Origin: Termitomyces sp. T153
Lineage: Eukaryota; Basidiomycota; Agaricomycetes; Agaricales; Lyophyllaceae
Direction: 5' to 3'
Assembly (NCBI GenBank): GCA_018296165.2
Contig: JACKQL020000009.1
Location: 1,349,814 to 1,413,813, forward strand
Length of the DNA: 64,000 nucleotides
A model generated the notes under the pieces. That model did no database searches. It was not told the origin of the DNA and saw nothing but the letters and a program-made list of their open reading frames with translations. Both the position numbers and the translations under genes were made by a program. Shown piece after piece: positions 11,556 to 22,789 of the stretch. Position 1 is the first letter of the stretch, and each line of letters starts with the position of its first letter.

Positions 11556-12150
11556 TTTTTTATATTTTTAGGACTTATGCGAGGATAATCAGGCAATTTC
11601 AGGAAAGAGGAAGGGCCAGACAAGATGATCGGAGATGTGTTCGAAGAATGGCAAAGGGAAGATCAGAGATGCATTCAGTGAGGAACGGTCAAGATGGCAT
11701 AATCAGAAATCGAGAACGGAAATTGTTTCAGAATTCATAGTATTTATCGTGGTGTGTGTACTCAACTGGAAACTGTACGTTCGAAATATGCTGCTTTGAA
11801 CATGTGTGTGCAAGCTGTTTATCATACCTGCTTACTTCAAGTAGATTCACTTCCTCCCACTCAGCTCACCCGCTGGATTCTCAGTTACGTAGGACTGGCA
11901 ATTCCCTCCACGTTAAAGATTACAATAACCAAGTGAAACAAAAAAACTAACATTGTCTAACAGTACCTCTGCATCTCTGCAGCTCTGGGGTATGTTGGGA
12001 CAAAAGATAACATGTGCTCTGAGTAGCGATGCTTGCGTCCAACAATTCCATCTATCTGCATGATGTTCCGTTACGTACATAACGTGTTGTTTTTTCGAAC
12101 CGTTGAGGATGGGATGTTGTGGCACACGGCAAGTCCGAGGTCTACATACA
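11556..12150. other. Intergenic, no gene seen
   Basis: No coding frame with a family signature. CpG is still present here (for example in 12000-12140), unlike the sequence to the right. Confidence 0.5.
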
Positions 12151-12584
12151 ATGGGTTGCTGATCACTTAGTTAGGAAGAGAACAGTATAACAATGACTTC
12201 TTAATAAAAATATTTTTTCTTACACTAGGTTGGTAAAAGGTATGAGAGGAAAAAAATGTTGCCAGCACCAAGCTGCACATGCCAGTGGCAAAGCTGCACT
12301 GAAAGGAAATAGGGTAGTGGAACATCATTATATAGAACAAAAGATGAAATAAAAAAATGAAAAGATATGTAAAAAATCAGTAGAGGGCTTCTAGTTGAAG
12401 GGCATGTCAAATCATTGTCTGACATGCTATTGCAAGATGAACAATGAACTAATATGTTTTTAATCATCATTTCAAACACATTATGAGTTTTGCTTTCCTT
12501 TTGTCTAGTACCAGAGTAACTGTAAGTGAATGCTTCATTGAGATGTTGCTGCACATTGTTGGGGTATGCATTGACATGTGGTGG

Positions 12585-12850
12585 ACAAGCTGATCATCAT
12601 GGGAGCATAGTTCACATGCAATATCAACACAATGATGATTACAAATGCAGTTGCTGCAGCAATAGATTAGAAAGCATGACATGTGACTTTGCTTTTGCTA
12701 GGCATGTAGGCATGGATAACCTGATCATCATGGGAGCATAGTTCACATGCAATATCAACACAGTGATGATTACCAAAGCAGCTGCTGCAGCAATAGATTA
12801 CAAAGCTTGACATGTGGCAGACAAGCCAATTATCATGGGAGCACAATCTA
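12585..12850. repeat. 130-bp tandem repeat, copy pair A
   Basis: Two units of about 130 bp (from about 12585 and 12718) share CTGATCATCATGGGAGCATA, GTTCACATGCAATATCAACA, TGCTGCAGCAATAGATTA and a CATGACATGTG-like end. Traces extend upstream to about 12540. The same unit recurs as a pair at 21205-21440. Confidence 0.8.
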
Positions 12851-12857
12851 TAGTTAA

Positions 12858-12934
12858 GTCCCTGACTTGACCTCACTTTGTTCAGTTAGGTCCTTGATAT
12901 TCTAACTCAATGCTGAATCCACACCCAACCTCAC
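12858..12934. repeat. About 62-bp repeat, left of the Ty3 element
   Basis: Contains CTCACTTTGTTCAGTTAGG and CTCAATGCTGA. A second copy directly follows the 3' LTR (19494-19570), and a diverged third lies near 20533-20585. Removing the Ty3 element and one target duplication makes the first two copies adjacent, so the element landed in a pre-existing tandem repeat. Confidence 0.7.
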
Positions 12935-13267
12935 TGTCAGGGGACTTCCATTTCTGACCTCCACAACTTCAGGGGACTTCCATTTCCAACCTCTACAACT
13001 TGTTCCAGCATCTCTGCAGCTTGTTTGATGTCTCTGGGGCTTGTTCCAGAACCCCAGAGATCTCTGGAGAACTGCAGAACCATATTACCTCACTGATTAT
13101 TGTTCTAGGGTTAGGACCAGCTCCAGCCTTCTGTACAGTAGTTCTCATACCTCCACCACTCACTGATGTGCCATGGTGAGCAGCGGGGATCCTTAGACTT
13201 GTTCTCTTTGGATTCCCCTCTGCTAGCTGCATGACTCCAATCTGCCACCCTGGAGGTTGCCCTTACA
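12935..13267 (+). repeat. 5' LTR of the Ty3 element
   Basis: 333 bp, TGTCAGGGG...CCTTACA. It matches the 3' LTR over its length but its first about 30 bp are duplicated (CAGGGGACTTCCATTTC occurs at 12938 and again at about 12972), which accounts for the 28-bp length difference. The two LTRs differ at many sites, so the insertion is old. Confidence 0.9.
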
Positions 13268-13373
13268 GCAGAACAAGTCTCCTCAAACTGGTCTGGAAGC
13301 CCCTCATAGCTGCCAGGAACCTCTGAGCCACTATCTGTTGCTTCTCCACTAGGATTAAGCACTGTGGAGTTCT

Positions 13374-14345
13374 ATGTCTCAGCTCACTAACCCAGACACA
13401 CCCTTGGAGGCCTTGGCCCCACAGGATAAAGCCTGGACCTGCCTGCTACACCTAGAAAGCCAGGTGCAATTAACACAATTGTCTCTCACTCACTACATCA
13501 CCAAACTCTCCACCCTTTGTCAAACCACAGATCTTGTCTCCCAATTGCTCCAGGCACTGCTCAAATGCCTAACTCCTACCCCCATACCCCTCCCAGCTGT
13601 GGAACCAGCTCTGACCATGTCTGCACCCATCTCCATGGCTCCAGTGACCCTATGGCCATGGATCCCATGTCCTGTGCTACCAGATGCATACAATGGTGCC
13701 TGCTCCACTGGAGAACATTTCCTCCAATCCTGCTTCACCTACATCCACCTCAGTAGGGATGCCTTTGACTTCAATGCATTTAAAATAGCCTGGGTACTGT
13801 CATACATGAAGACTAGACATGCCTCTACCTATGCATTACAAGTTTTCCCTTGCCCCAGAGGTGTTGGAAGTTTCCTGGACTGGGCCACCTTTGAGAAGGA
13901 CTTCTATGCAGAATTTTCCCCATTAGACCCTGCCAAAACTGCTGCCTTGACACTAGATGACAGGGAGCAATATGGGTAAGGAAAGCATACACTGGACAAG
14001 TACATCAACTCCTTCTGGGCTCTGGTTGAGCAGGCTGCCTACCCCAACAGCCTTCAGTTATGCCTCACATTTCAGGACAGCCTGCACTCTGCACTGGTGG
14101 AACACATTGACAATCTTATGGAGGGTTGCCCAGACAATGAAAAGATTGCATCATGATACAAGGTGGCCTGGGACTAGTGGCAACTCATGGAGATCCAGAG
14201 AGAGCTCTGCTGCCCACATTCTGCACTGTGCCCAGCTCCAGTCCCCAGTCTCTGCCACCTTGTACCTGCTTGCCCAATGCCAGCCCTTACTCCTGCCTGT
14301 CAGGACCACAGTCCAAAACCACCTTGGGGAGGTGATGCCAACAGC
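13374..14345 (+). pseudogene. Ty3 gag (capsid part), interrupted
   Basis: About 200 codons are open from 13374 to the first stop at 13977; the frame then continues with more stops. The segment AYNGACSTGEHFLQSCFTYI followed by IAWVLSYMK and FLDWATFEKDF is the retrotransposon gag capsid region. The downstream part, with DKYINSFWALVEQAAYPN, is also recognisable. The gene is cut at about 14345 by a 0.5-kb insertion and resumes at about 14875 with the zinc knuckle. Stops are mostly at expected Arg, Trp or Gln codons, as in the rest of the element. Confidence 0.85.
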
Positions 14346-14873
14346 AAGTATGTAAATAGGGAAAGAAACTAAGAAACTAAGAAATGAGAGTGAGTAATGA
14401 ATGGAGAGAAGATCAGATAACAATAGAACACAAACAAGATATCAGGTAATGTCAAGGCTGGGGTGTAGCTACAGACTAAGGGACCTTATATAGCTGTAGG
14501 ACATTGCCAAAAGGAGAAGATGGAAGTGATCTAAGTCATAGCAGGAAGTGATCTAAGTCATGAGGAAGTGATCTGGAACAAGGGAAGCAATCCTGGAAGT
14601 GATCTTGGACAGGTGGAAGTGATCTGGAACAGGTGGAAGTGATCTAGAACAGGTGGAAGTGATCTGTGCCTGTGGGAATGATCTGGAACAGGAAAAGTGG
14701 TCTTAGAGGTGGCTAAAACCTGGATGTGGCTGAAACAGGACTGTGGCTAAGATCTGGGGGTGTGGCTGAGATCTAGAGAGGGACTGTGTAGAATCTGAGG
14801 TTGAATAATAGTGAAGGGAAGGGGGGAATGGAATGGGTCATGACACTGCCATTCCCACAACATGCCCCCTGCT
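14346..14873. mobile_element. 0.53-kb insertion in gag, solo-LTR-like
   Basis: Gag homology breaks after GDANSKY and resumes at VDVDAARQ. The inserted sequence has no ORF, carries a TATA-like TTATATAG (about 14488), and contains a 20-bp minisatellite, GGAAGTGATCTGGAACAGGT and variants, about eight times (14520-14700). The ends look like TGTAAATA and CTGCCA, with short GTAT-like flanks. A solo LTR is the best explanation, but both ends are uncertain by 10-20 bp. Confidence 0.5.
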
Positions 14874-15165
14874 GCCAGGTATCCTCGTGGATGTGGATGC
14901 AGCCAGACAGCTCTGCACCATGCCACTACTGTGCCAGAGGTGCTGGAAGCCCAGGCACTTTGCACGACACTGCCCCTTGGGTCTGGAGGTACATTACTTC
15001 TCCATAGTGGAGCAGGAAGAACTCCTCCTGCAGCTGGTGGCTCCAAAGGATGCTGCTGGAGCTCTGTTTCTAGACAAGCTGACACTAGAGTGGACCTCAG
15101 AGGAGATCAGTGCATGCATGTCACCTCTGGAGCTGGAGGAGGATTTTGAGTTGAGCAATGGATGA
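14874..15165 (+). pseudogene. Ty3 gag nucleocapsid zinc knuckle
   Basis: In the frame that ends at 15165, CQRCWKPRHFARHC is an intact CX2CX4HX4C zinc knuckle, the RNA-binding motif of gag. It follows VDVDAARQ, the usual spacing in Agaricomycete Ty3 gag proteins, and precedes an acidic tail (ELEEDFELSNG). It is one of the few motifs in the element not hit by CpG decay. Confidence 0.85.
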
Positions 15166-15439
15166 GGTGTATGCCTTCATTGCTGAGTGCTAACAAGTTC
15201 TCATGTCTGTCAATAGAAAATGAAATTGCCTTTTCTGATACCCTTCATTCTGAGACAGAAGAACCTCAACATTCCCCTCCAGATGTACAAATACCAACTC
15301 CAGAGTCCCATCCAAGCTCCCCAACACCTGCTAGGGTCTGCCAGCACTGCCCTGCTTGGGTGCACCAAATGCCCCAACAGTATGTAATGGCTTTCAGCCA
15401 GTCCACAAACTCCCTATGCCTTGATGTGGAGATGGAGAC

Positions 15440-15800
15440 CATGGACACCCAAAAAACCCCTAGAGTCACTGTTTCTTGGACTCAGAATTTGTTAAACACC
15501 ACAGCCTGACCATGCAGCCCCTCTCCAAGCCCATTCTGGTCTACAACATTAATGGAACACCCAACAAAGCAGATGCCATCAGCTCTGTAGTCAGCCTTGT
15601 CCTCTGTTGTCAGAATCACATGGAGTGTTCTGTTTTTGCTGTTACCAGCTTGGGTAGGCAGGACATGATCCTCAGTTTCACATGGTTCTCAAGCACAACC
15701 CCAAAGTAGACTGGACTAAGAGAGAGGTAACCATGAGCAGGTGCCCTTGGAAGTGCTCTGCCTGCACTACTGAGGACAAAGAAGAATGCTGGGCTTGAGT
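15440..15800 (+). pseudogene. Ty3 aspartic protease remnant
   Basis: The frame from 15476 reads DSEFVKHHSLTMQPLSKP and then VFAVTSLGRQDMILSFTW, matching the protease domain of Agaricomycete Ty3 elements, which cleaves the Gag-Pol polyprotein. A 1-nt frameshift near 15690 separates TW from LKHNPKVDWTKREV. The normal active-site region lies just upstream in a decayed frame. Confidence 0.75.
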
Positions 15801-16135
15801 TTGAGAGCATGTGGCCATTGCATATGTTGTGTGGGGCCTCTCTCCTTTGCTGATCTGAACCTTCTGAATCCCCCACCTCTAGCATGGCCCCATAGAGAGG
15901 CCCTCTATAAGAACAACTAGAGTAGTGGCAGAGCCCCAGAGGAGGAGCATGAAGAGGAGTTTGGTGGCATACATGAGCTGGAGCTTCCAGACAAAGTGGT
16001 AGAAGTGGGGGGTTGGATCTATGCTACCACCATACACTTGCCACCCTCTGTTGCAGAGATCCAGGCTAGCCAGACCACATCCCAGCAGCTGACCCCGGTG
16101 TTTGCTGCTAGCACTGTGCCCTGAGAGTTCCAAGA

Positions 16136-18660
16136 TGTTGTACCCCCCTACTTCTATGCATTTAAAGATGTTTTCTCAAAAGCCTCATTTGACTTACTTT
16201 CAGAGCACAAGAGGTGGGACCATGCCATTGAACTGCTGCCTAATTTCACACCCTCTAGCTGTAAGCTCTACCCACTAGTACCCAGGTAGCAGGACAAGCT
16301 CAATGCCTTCTTGCAAGAGAACCTGGACTCCAGTCACATTCACTCTTCTAAGTCTCTAATAGCTTCTCCTGTCTTCTTCATCAAGAAGAAGGATGGCTCA
16401 GTCTGACTGGTCCAGGATTATTAGGTTCTCAATGCCATGATGGTGAAGAACTGCTACCATCTCCCCCTCATCTCTGAGCTCATCAACAACCTCTAGGCTG
16501 CACAATACTTCACTAAACTGGACATCTAGTGAGGCTACAACAACATGTGTATCCAGAATGGAGACAGATGGAAGGCTGCCCTCTGGACCAACTGGGGATT
16601 GTTTGAACCTCTTGTTATGTTCTTTGGACTCACTAACAGCCTAGACACCTTCCAGACAATGATGAACAACATCTTCCAGGACCTTATTGCAGAGGGTGTA
16701 GTGAGTGTATACCTCAACAACATTTTCATCTACACCAAAACACTGGAAGAGCACTGTCAGATTACCTGCCTTGTCTTAGTATATCTCTGCCAGCACCAGC
16801 TCTACCTCAAGCTGGAGAAGTGTGAGTTTGAGCAGACCTAGATCAAGTATTTTGGCCTGATCATCTCATATGGGGCCATGAAGATGGACCTGGTGAAGGT
16901 AGCAGGCATGGCAGAGTGGCTGGAGCTCAAGAACTAGAAGGAGGTGCAGGCATTCCTTGGCTTTGTGAACTTCTATTGGAGATGCATCTAGGACTTCTTG
17001 CATCACACTCATCTGCTATTTGACCTCACTGAGAAGGACATTATATAGAGTTGGGGGCCTCTAGAGCAAGCAGCTTTCAATGACCTCAAGCATGCTGTGA
17101 TCTTGGGACCTGTTCTCCTCATCCCAGACAAGAACTCCTCCTTCTGGGTAGAAGCTGACAGCTCTAACTTTGCCATTGGGGCTGTGCTTTCACAGCAATC
17201 CCCAGAGGATGGGAAGTGGCATCCAGTGGTCTTATACTCCAAGAACCTGAATGCAGTAGAGCAGAACTACAAGATCCATGACAAGGAGATGCTGGCCATC
17301 ATCCAGCTGTTTGAGGAGTGGTGACACTTCCTGGAAGGCACACAACACAAGTTCAAAGTCTGGACAGATCATAAGAACCTTGAATACTTCTGGACAGCCA
17401 AGGAGCTCAACTGCTGACAGGCCTGGTGGTCCCTTTACCTCACTAATTTTGACTTCTTGTTGCATCACAAGCCTGGCCAGAGTATGGGGAAACCAGACAC
17501 CCTGTCCTGGAGAGCAGACCACAGCATAGGGAGGGAGGACAACAGCAACATTGTGCTCTTCTGCCCCAAACTGTTTGCAATCTGAGCCATGGAAGGTCTA
17601 GCTCTTGAGAGAGCAGAGGTAGACATCCTCCAGAACATCTGGCAGGATAATCAGGACAGTCAGCAGGAGGAACTCATTGCACAAGCAGCTCAGGCACTGA
17701 AGTCAGGACATACTACTAGCACCAAATTAGTCCACACAAACAAATGGGCCCTCTGGGATGGGATCTTGATCTTCAGAGATTGTATTTATGTGCCCAATAT
17801 TCCAGAGCTCTGCTGGAGGATTGTAGAGCAACACCACAACTCCTGCATTGTGGGGCACCCTAGACAATGAAAAACATTTGAGCTAGTATTGCAGAACTAC
17901 TGGTGGCCCCAGATGTTCTAGTATATTGGGTTCTACACTAGTACATGTGATCTCTGTCTCCAGACCAAGCTCCAATGCTGCCTCCCCTCTGGACAGCTGC
18001 ACTCACTGCCTATGCCTGCAGAGCAATGAAGCATTGCCTCCATGGACTTCATTGTAGAGCTCCTCAATGCCCATGGTTATGATGCAATCATGGTGGTGGT
18101 GGACCTGTATGGCAAGCAAGCGCACTTCATTCTGATTCACACCACTTGCTCTGCCATAGGCACTGCAAACCTGTACTGGAGGAATATCTGGAAGCTCCAT
18201 GACCTCTCTGATGCCTATGTTTCCAACCAGAGGCCACAATTTGTAGCAGACTTCACCAGGGAACTCTACCAACTACTCAGCATGAAGCTTCACACCTCTA
18301 CAGCCTATCACCCACAGTCTGATGACCAGATCAAACATGTAAACCAGGAGTTGGAGCAGTACCTCTGCCTCTTCTGCAACAAGTGCCAGGATGACTGGGA
18401 TGAACTCCTCTCCAATGCCAAGTTCTAATACAACAATCATGGTCACGCTTCTACCTAGTTCTCCCCATTCTTCCTTGACACTGGACAACACCTGCACATG
18501 AGCTTCGAACCCTAGGCCCAACTCTTGGAGAATGAAGCAGTAAACAAATTTGTGGACCGGATGAAGAGGTTACAGGAGGAGGCCCAAGCAGCACTAGCAA
18601 AGGCAAAGGACAACATAGCACAATACTACAACCATGGAAGGACTCCAGGGCACAAATACC
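16136..18660 (+). pseudogene. Ty3 pol: RT, RNase H and integrase remnant
   Basis: One frame is followed across many stops. The RT has SPVFFIKKKDGSV (about 16369), FTKLDI followed by two stops then GYNN (about 16510), and VYLNNIFIYT in place of the catalytic YLDD box, with both Asp codons now AAC (16716-16721). RNase H shows WVEADSSNFAIGAVLSQ (about 17145) and HDKEMLAI. Integrase shows the zinc-binding HHNSC...GHP and CDLC (17830-17960), DFIVELL with the first catalytic Asp (about 18045), SNQRPQFVADF with the second Asp replaced by Asn (18225-18227), and AYHPQSDDQIKHVNQELEQY. Nearly all lesions are C-to-T or G-to-A. The product would have copied element RNA and inserted the cDNA. Confidence 0.9.
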
Positions 18661-18670
18661 AGCTCAGAGA

Positions 18671-19162
18671 TTGAGTCTGCCTGGATGCCTCCAACATTAC
18701 AACTACCCAGCCCTCAAAAAAGCTGTCATACTGCTAGCTGCGACCTTTCATGGTGGAATGGCATGTAGGGCCCATAGCCTACCAACTCTGGCTCCCCATA
18801 GAGATGCACCAGCTTCATCCAGTGTTCAACATAGTCAAACTGACTCTGGCCTCAAAGCATCCTATCCCAGAGTGACATCCACCACCCCCACACCCCCAAT
18901 GCTGGTTGACAACAACAAGGAGTACAAGGTAGAGAAAGTCCTGGATAGTTGTTTATTCTGGCAACAACTACAATACAAGGTGAAGTGGAAGGGCTATGGG
19001 ATTGAGGATATCTCCTGGGAACTACAGGAGAATGTACATGCCCCAGGGCTCATCAAGGAGTTCTACAGGAGACACCCAGATGCTCTGTGCACTATACAAG
19101 GAATCTACCTGATTTTGCTGGCAAACCAAGCAATCAAGGACTTTTTCTACCCCACACATTAA
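18671..19162 (+). pseudogene. Ty3 integrase tail with chromodomain
   Basis: The open frame is about 160 codons; its second half (about 18918-19090) reads EYKVEKVLDSCLFWQQLQYK then VKWKGYGIEDISWE, NVHAPGLIKEFYRRHPDAL, a chromodomain. In chromoviruses this domain at the integrase C-terminus binds methylated histone H3 and steers insertion to heterochromatin. Most aromatic positions (Y, W, W) appear retained. The first half of this frame is out of register with the pol frame, which ends near 18660. Confidence 0.85.
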
Positions 19163-19188
19163 GATGCCACATGCTAGAGGGGTAGTGA

Positions 19189-19493
19189 TGTCAGGGGACT
19201 TCCATTTCCAACCTCTATAACTTGTGCCAGCATCTCCACAGCTTGTTTGATGTCTCTGGGGCTTGTTTTAGAACCCCAGTGATCTTTGGAGAACTGTGGA
19301 ACTCTCTGTATTACCTCACTGATTATTGTCCTAGAGTGAGGACTAGCTTCAGCCTTCTGTACAGTAGTTCTCATGCCTCCACCACCCACTGATGTGCTAT
19401 GCCAAGTAGCAGGGATCCTTACACTTGTTTTCTTCAGATTCTCCTCTGCTAGCTGCATGACTCTGATCCACTGCTCTGGAGGTTGCCCTTACA
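19189..19493 (+). repeat. 3' LTR of the Ty3 element
   Basis: 305 bp with the same TGTCAGGGG start and GCCCTTACA end as the 5' LTR, without the internal duplication of the first 30 bp. It is followed at once by the CTCAC target duplication. Confidence 0.92.
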
Positions 19494-19570
19494 CTCACTA
19501 TGTTCAGTTAGGTCCTTACATTTGTCAACTCAATGCTGACATCCAAACCCAACCTCTGTCTGTCCACTTG
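19494..19570. repeat. About 62-bp repeat, right of the Ty3 element
   Basis: CTCACTATGTTCAGTTAGGT and CTCAATGCTGACATCC match the copy left of the 5' LTR. The first five bases are also the target duplication. Confidence 0.7.
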
Positions 19571-21204
19571 AGTCTTCCATGTTATCAATAAGAGTTCCTC
19601 AATAAAGTAAGATAATCAAGATTGCCATACAAATGGAGCTTTCCCACTCATCTCTTTCACCATGCTGATTTTGGTCTTTCTTTTTTTAATCAATGTCTTG
19701 ATAGTCCTGTCATTGTCAATGTCAGTAGATGTAAATCTTTACTATAATCAATGAATCAAAGTCTCCTCCACCTTCTGTCCCCCTTTTTACTCATACATTT
19801 TGAGGAACATGTTTGACCATTTTTTGACACCAAAATATACTAAAGAGAAAGAAACTAGGGAAAGTGGTCAAAGTAATGAGATATCTATAATCTCATTTAT
19901 AGTATCACCAAGTGGTACTAATACTTAGCAATCAGACCTTTGACTTAATTCTTTTTTAAAGTGGTGATAATGCTTTAATAATCCCTTCCTAATACTCTAT
20001 CTAATCAAGATTTATTAAGCATCACTCATTTGTTTTCCTCAGCTTAATATATCTGACATATAACCATGTAATTATAAGCCATACACCCACATATCAGAAA
20101 GTCTGCAGATCCTTAAAAGCAGGAGCTAGCCTACAGCTATCAGCAATCCAATCTATTAAAATATACATATATATTATAATAGTGAGCAAAAAACCTCTTG
20201 TTCCAGTCCTTTAACAGAGGACCATCAACTTCACATGTTCTATATAAATACTGCCTTCTGAAACTTCTTCCATCTCAAAGCAATCTTCAATGCTCTCTTC
20301 ACCAATAGTTTCATTGGCATAATAAATTAAACCCACCATCCTTTTCTAGAGGCTGTCATAATGTAGTCAAATATCAATTGAGAGCAGGGAAGATGGACAT
20401 GATCAGGAATAAGTTGACTCTAAGATATAAGAACTGATTACCGTAAAACTATAAGAATACACACTTTCAAGTCTGAATACACATCTTGAAATCAAAGAGC
20501 CAGCATACAGCTATCAGCACTCCAGTCCAAGTATAGCCTCACTTTGTTTGGTTAGGAATTTGATTTTACAACTCAATGTTGATACCACCTAATATCACAA
20601 AATACACATTCCAAGTGAGATGCTATCTGCAATCAAATTCAAGTCAGATTTATAGTCAAAACATACTGTATGTCATAAACCTCTCAAAGTCCTTCAAAGT
20701 CCTTCAAGAACCATAAGTTGCCTAGGAATATACATAGGGAAACTATTCTGCTTTCTGATGAATGAGTAGAAGCTTTTAAAAGTCAAAGAAACATCTTATA
20801 CCATTTTTTGGCCATTTTTAATCATAAATTCATTGTTCTGAACTGTTTTTGATAAGGAATACATGCATGGGACATGTTTCTTTCCCAAAGAACAGCCAGA
20901 AGTGTTTTTTGAGAAGGTACTTTAAAAGACATCACATAAGGTTAAAAGTAGTTAAATATTGCTTGAAATGTCAAGTCTGGCACCTTTCACACATAGTCAA
21001 AGGATGGTATACATTTATTAAAGTTGTCTGCTGTATTTTTTTGGGAAAAAATGTATCTGAAGATTAGCAAAATAGCCAAGTCTGATTCTATTACTATAAA
21101 AGGGTTTAAATTTGTCAGCATTTGTCCACACTGACAAATTTTAGTCAGCACAAAAGTTGTCACATAGGTGCAGCCACTTTCCCATGTCCATCATCACATT
21201 ATAT
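19571..21204. other. AT-rich spacer, no gene seen
   Basis: CpG-poor, AT-rich sequence without coding potential that I can recognise. It holds a third diverged copy of the 62-bp repeat (20533-20585) and a short duplication of CAAAGTCCTT (20690-20710). Confidence 0.5.
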
Positions 21205-21440
21205 ATAGAGATAGTTCACATGCAATATCAACACAATGATAATTATCAAAGCAGTTGCTGCAGCAATAGGTTATAAAGCATAGCATGTGACTTTGCCTTT
21301 GCTAGGCATGGACAGGCTAATCATCAGGGGAGCATTCACATGCAATATCAACACAATAATAATTAACAAAGCTGTTGCTGCAGCAATTGATTACAAAGCA
21401 TGGCATGTGACTTTGGCTTTGCTTGGTGCAGTCAAGCTGA
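21205..21440. repeat. 130-bp tandem repeat, copy pair B
   Basis: Two units homologous to those at 12585-12850, again with TTCACATGCAATATCAACAC, TTGCTGCAGCAAT and GCATGTGACTTTG. The two pairs lie about 8.5 kb apart on either side of the Ty3 element and its flanking 62-bp repeats, in the same orientation. Confidence 0.8.
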
Positions 21441-21639
21441 TCATCAACTTATCAAGTGATTTTAATTGCCCAATTGCAGTAATTTCCAAACACTAGGAAC
21501 TTTCAAGCATAATATTGCCTCTGCCTTACAGAGCTGTTGTTACACCTATATACTATGTTGCTATGGGAGTATATGCAAAAAATTAAATTAAATTAAATCC
21601 AAAAAAACAGTTAGTGGGGAGGTAATCATTGAATACACA

Positions 21640-21800
21640 TCACATGAATAGCAGAAAGATAACTGGAAAGGAGCAAAAATTGAAGAGAGGCTCCAGCTAT
21701 ATTGTTGGTTTCACACTATGTGAACAGCAAAAAGGTAGCCAGAAGAGAACAAAAATTGAAGACAGCCTCTGGCTATATTGTCAGCTATACATCATGTGTA
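21640..21800. repeat. About 78-bp tandem duplication
   Basis: Two neighbouring units share CACATCA/CACTATG-GTGAA/ATGAA starts, GAACAAAAATTGAAGA and GGCTATATTGT-like ends. No coding function is seen. Confidence 0.6.
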
Positions 21801-22789
21801 AGGTCATATGTTAACAAAATTTGAAGACAAAATTTGGCACAGAATGAAGGAGTAAAGCCTTAGCTACTTTATAGACCTTGGAATGGTTGTTTTTTATTGT
21901 TTCATTATTTTTGAAGTGGCATGATGGTGGGCTACTGCCACCTATGAGACAGAGAAGATGGTTATCAGCACTTAGGTGCTCTCAAAGTACAGCATAGTAT
22001 AAGACTTTGGTACACAATGTATGTATAAGGGCATCACAGTCAACAAAGAGATTTGATGTGTACAACTTGGCTCTGTGCTGTGTACATAGAGTGGGGGCAT
22101 GACAAGGACAAGAACAAAATGGACACTACCAGAAAGTGAACTGGAAATGTAAAGAAGGATTATTGGGAGGCCAAAGCTATTTTGGGATTGTTGAGCAGTA
22201 GACAAAATGGGCATGAATTCAGAAGAAAACCCTAATACCACCCCTAACAAGACACAACAATATTGGTTCTTTCTAAAGACTCAAAGCCATGTTTTCAGGG
22301 CCTTCCAACTGTTATACTTGTTAAAGTATAACAGGATGAGCAAAATGGAATAAAAGGTTTTATTCTCCATATTTTTAGCTTATAACTCTACTCAAGGGGT
22401 TTCCAACACATACAGCTGCTGTGTTGTTCCTGCCTCTTTGTGATTTGTGATGTCAGTGAGGGCTAGACTCTGAGCAGGAGCAAGATAGAAATAACCTAGA
22501 AGTATATGGTCATCTGTTATTCAAAGCTTCACAAGTCCAGTAGCATGCTGTCAAAATTGATAGGCTGCATTTATCAGGATGCATTATGATATAGCCCTGG
22601 CCAAGCAAAGATTTATTGTGCAGGCTAGTTATTATACCATCTTCAAGAGAGGGATGTGCAAAATCAATACAATGAAGAGGCATAAAACAATACTTACTAG
22701 CATTCACAAGGACAATATTTATTACTTAAACATTGCAGTAAAACTCCACACAATATTTTCATGGATTTAAACACTCCACCACCAATAGA
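21801..22789. other. AT-rich spacer with one strong hairpin
   Basis: No recognisable gene. At 22311-22332, GTTATACTT and AAGTATAAC form a perfect 9-bp stem around a 4-nt loop. This stretch may contain the 5' end of the copia element that follows, but I could not find an LTR pair. Confidence 0.4.

Larger units (their letters stand above)
12935..19493 (+). mobile_element. Decayed Ty3/gypsy chromovirus with LTRs
   Basis: An LTR retrotransposon of about 6.56 kb. LTRs lie at 12935-13267 and 19189-19493 (TG...CA ends) and the flanking 5-bp duplication is CTCAC (12930-12934 and 19494-19498). In order it shows gag, a CCHC zinc knuckle, protease, reverse transcriptase, RNase H, integrase and a C-terminal chromodomain. 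This order and the chromodomain place it among chromoviruses, common in Agaricomycetes. Every coding part is full of stops, and key catalytic residues are changed, so it cannot move by itself. A purine-rich AGAGGGGTAGTGA tract just before the 3' LTR is a likely polypurine tract. A clear tRNA primer-binding site was not seen after the 5' LTR. Confidence 0.93.
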
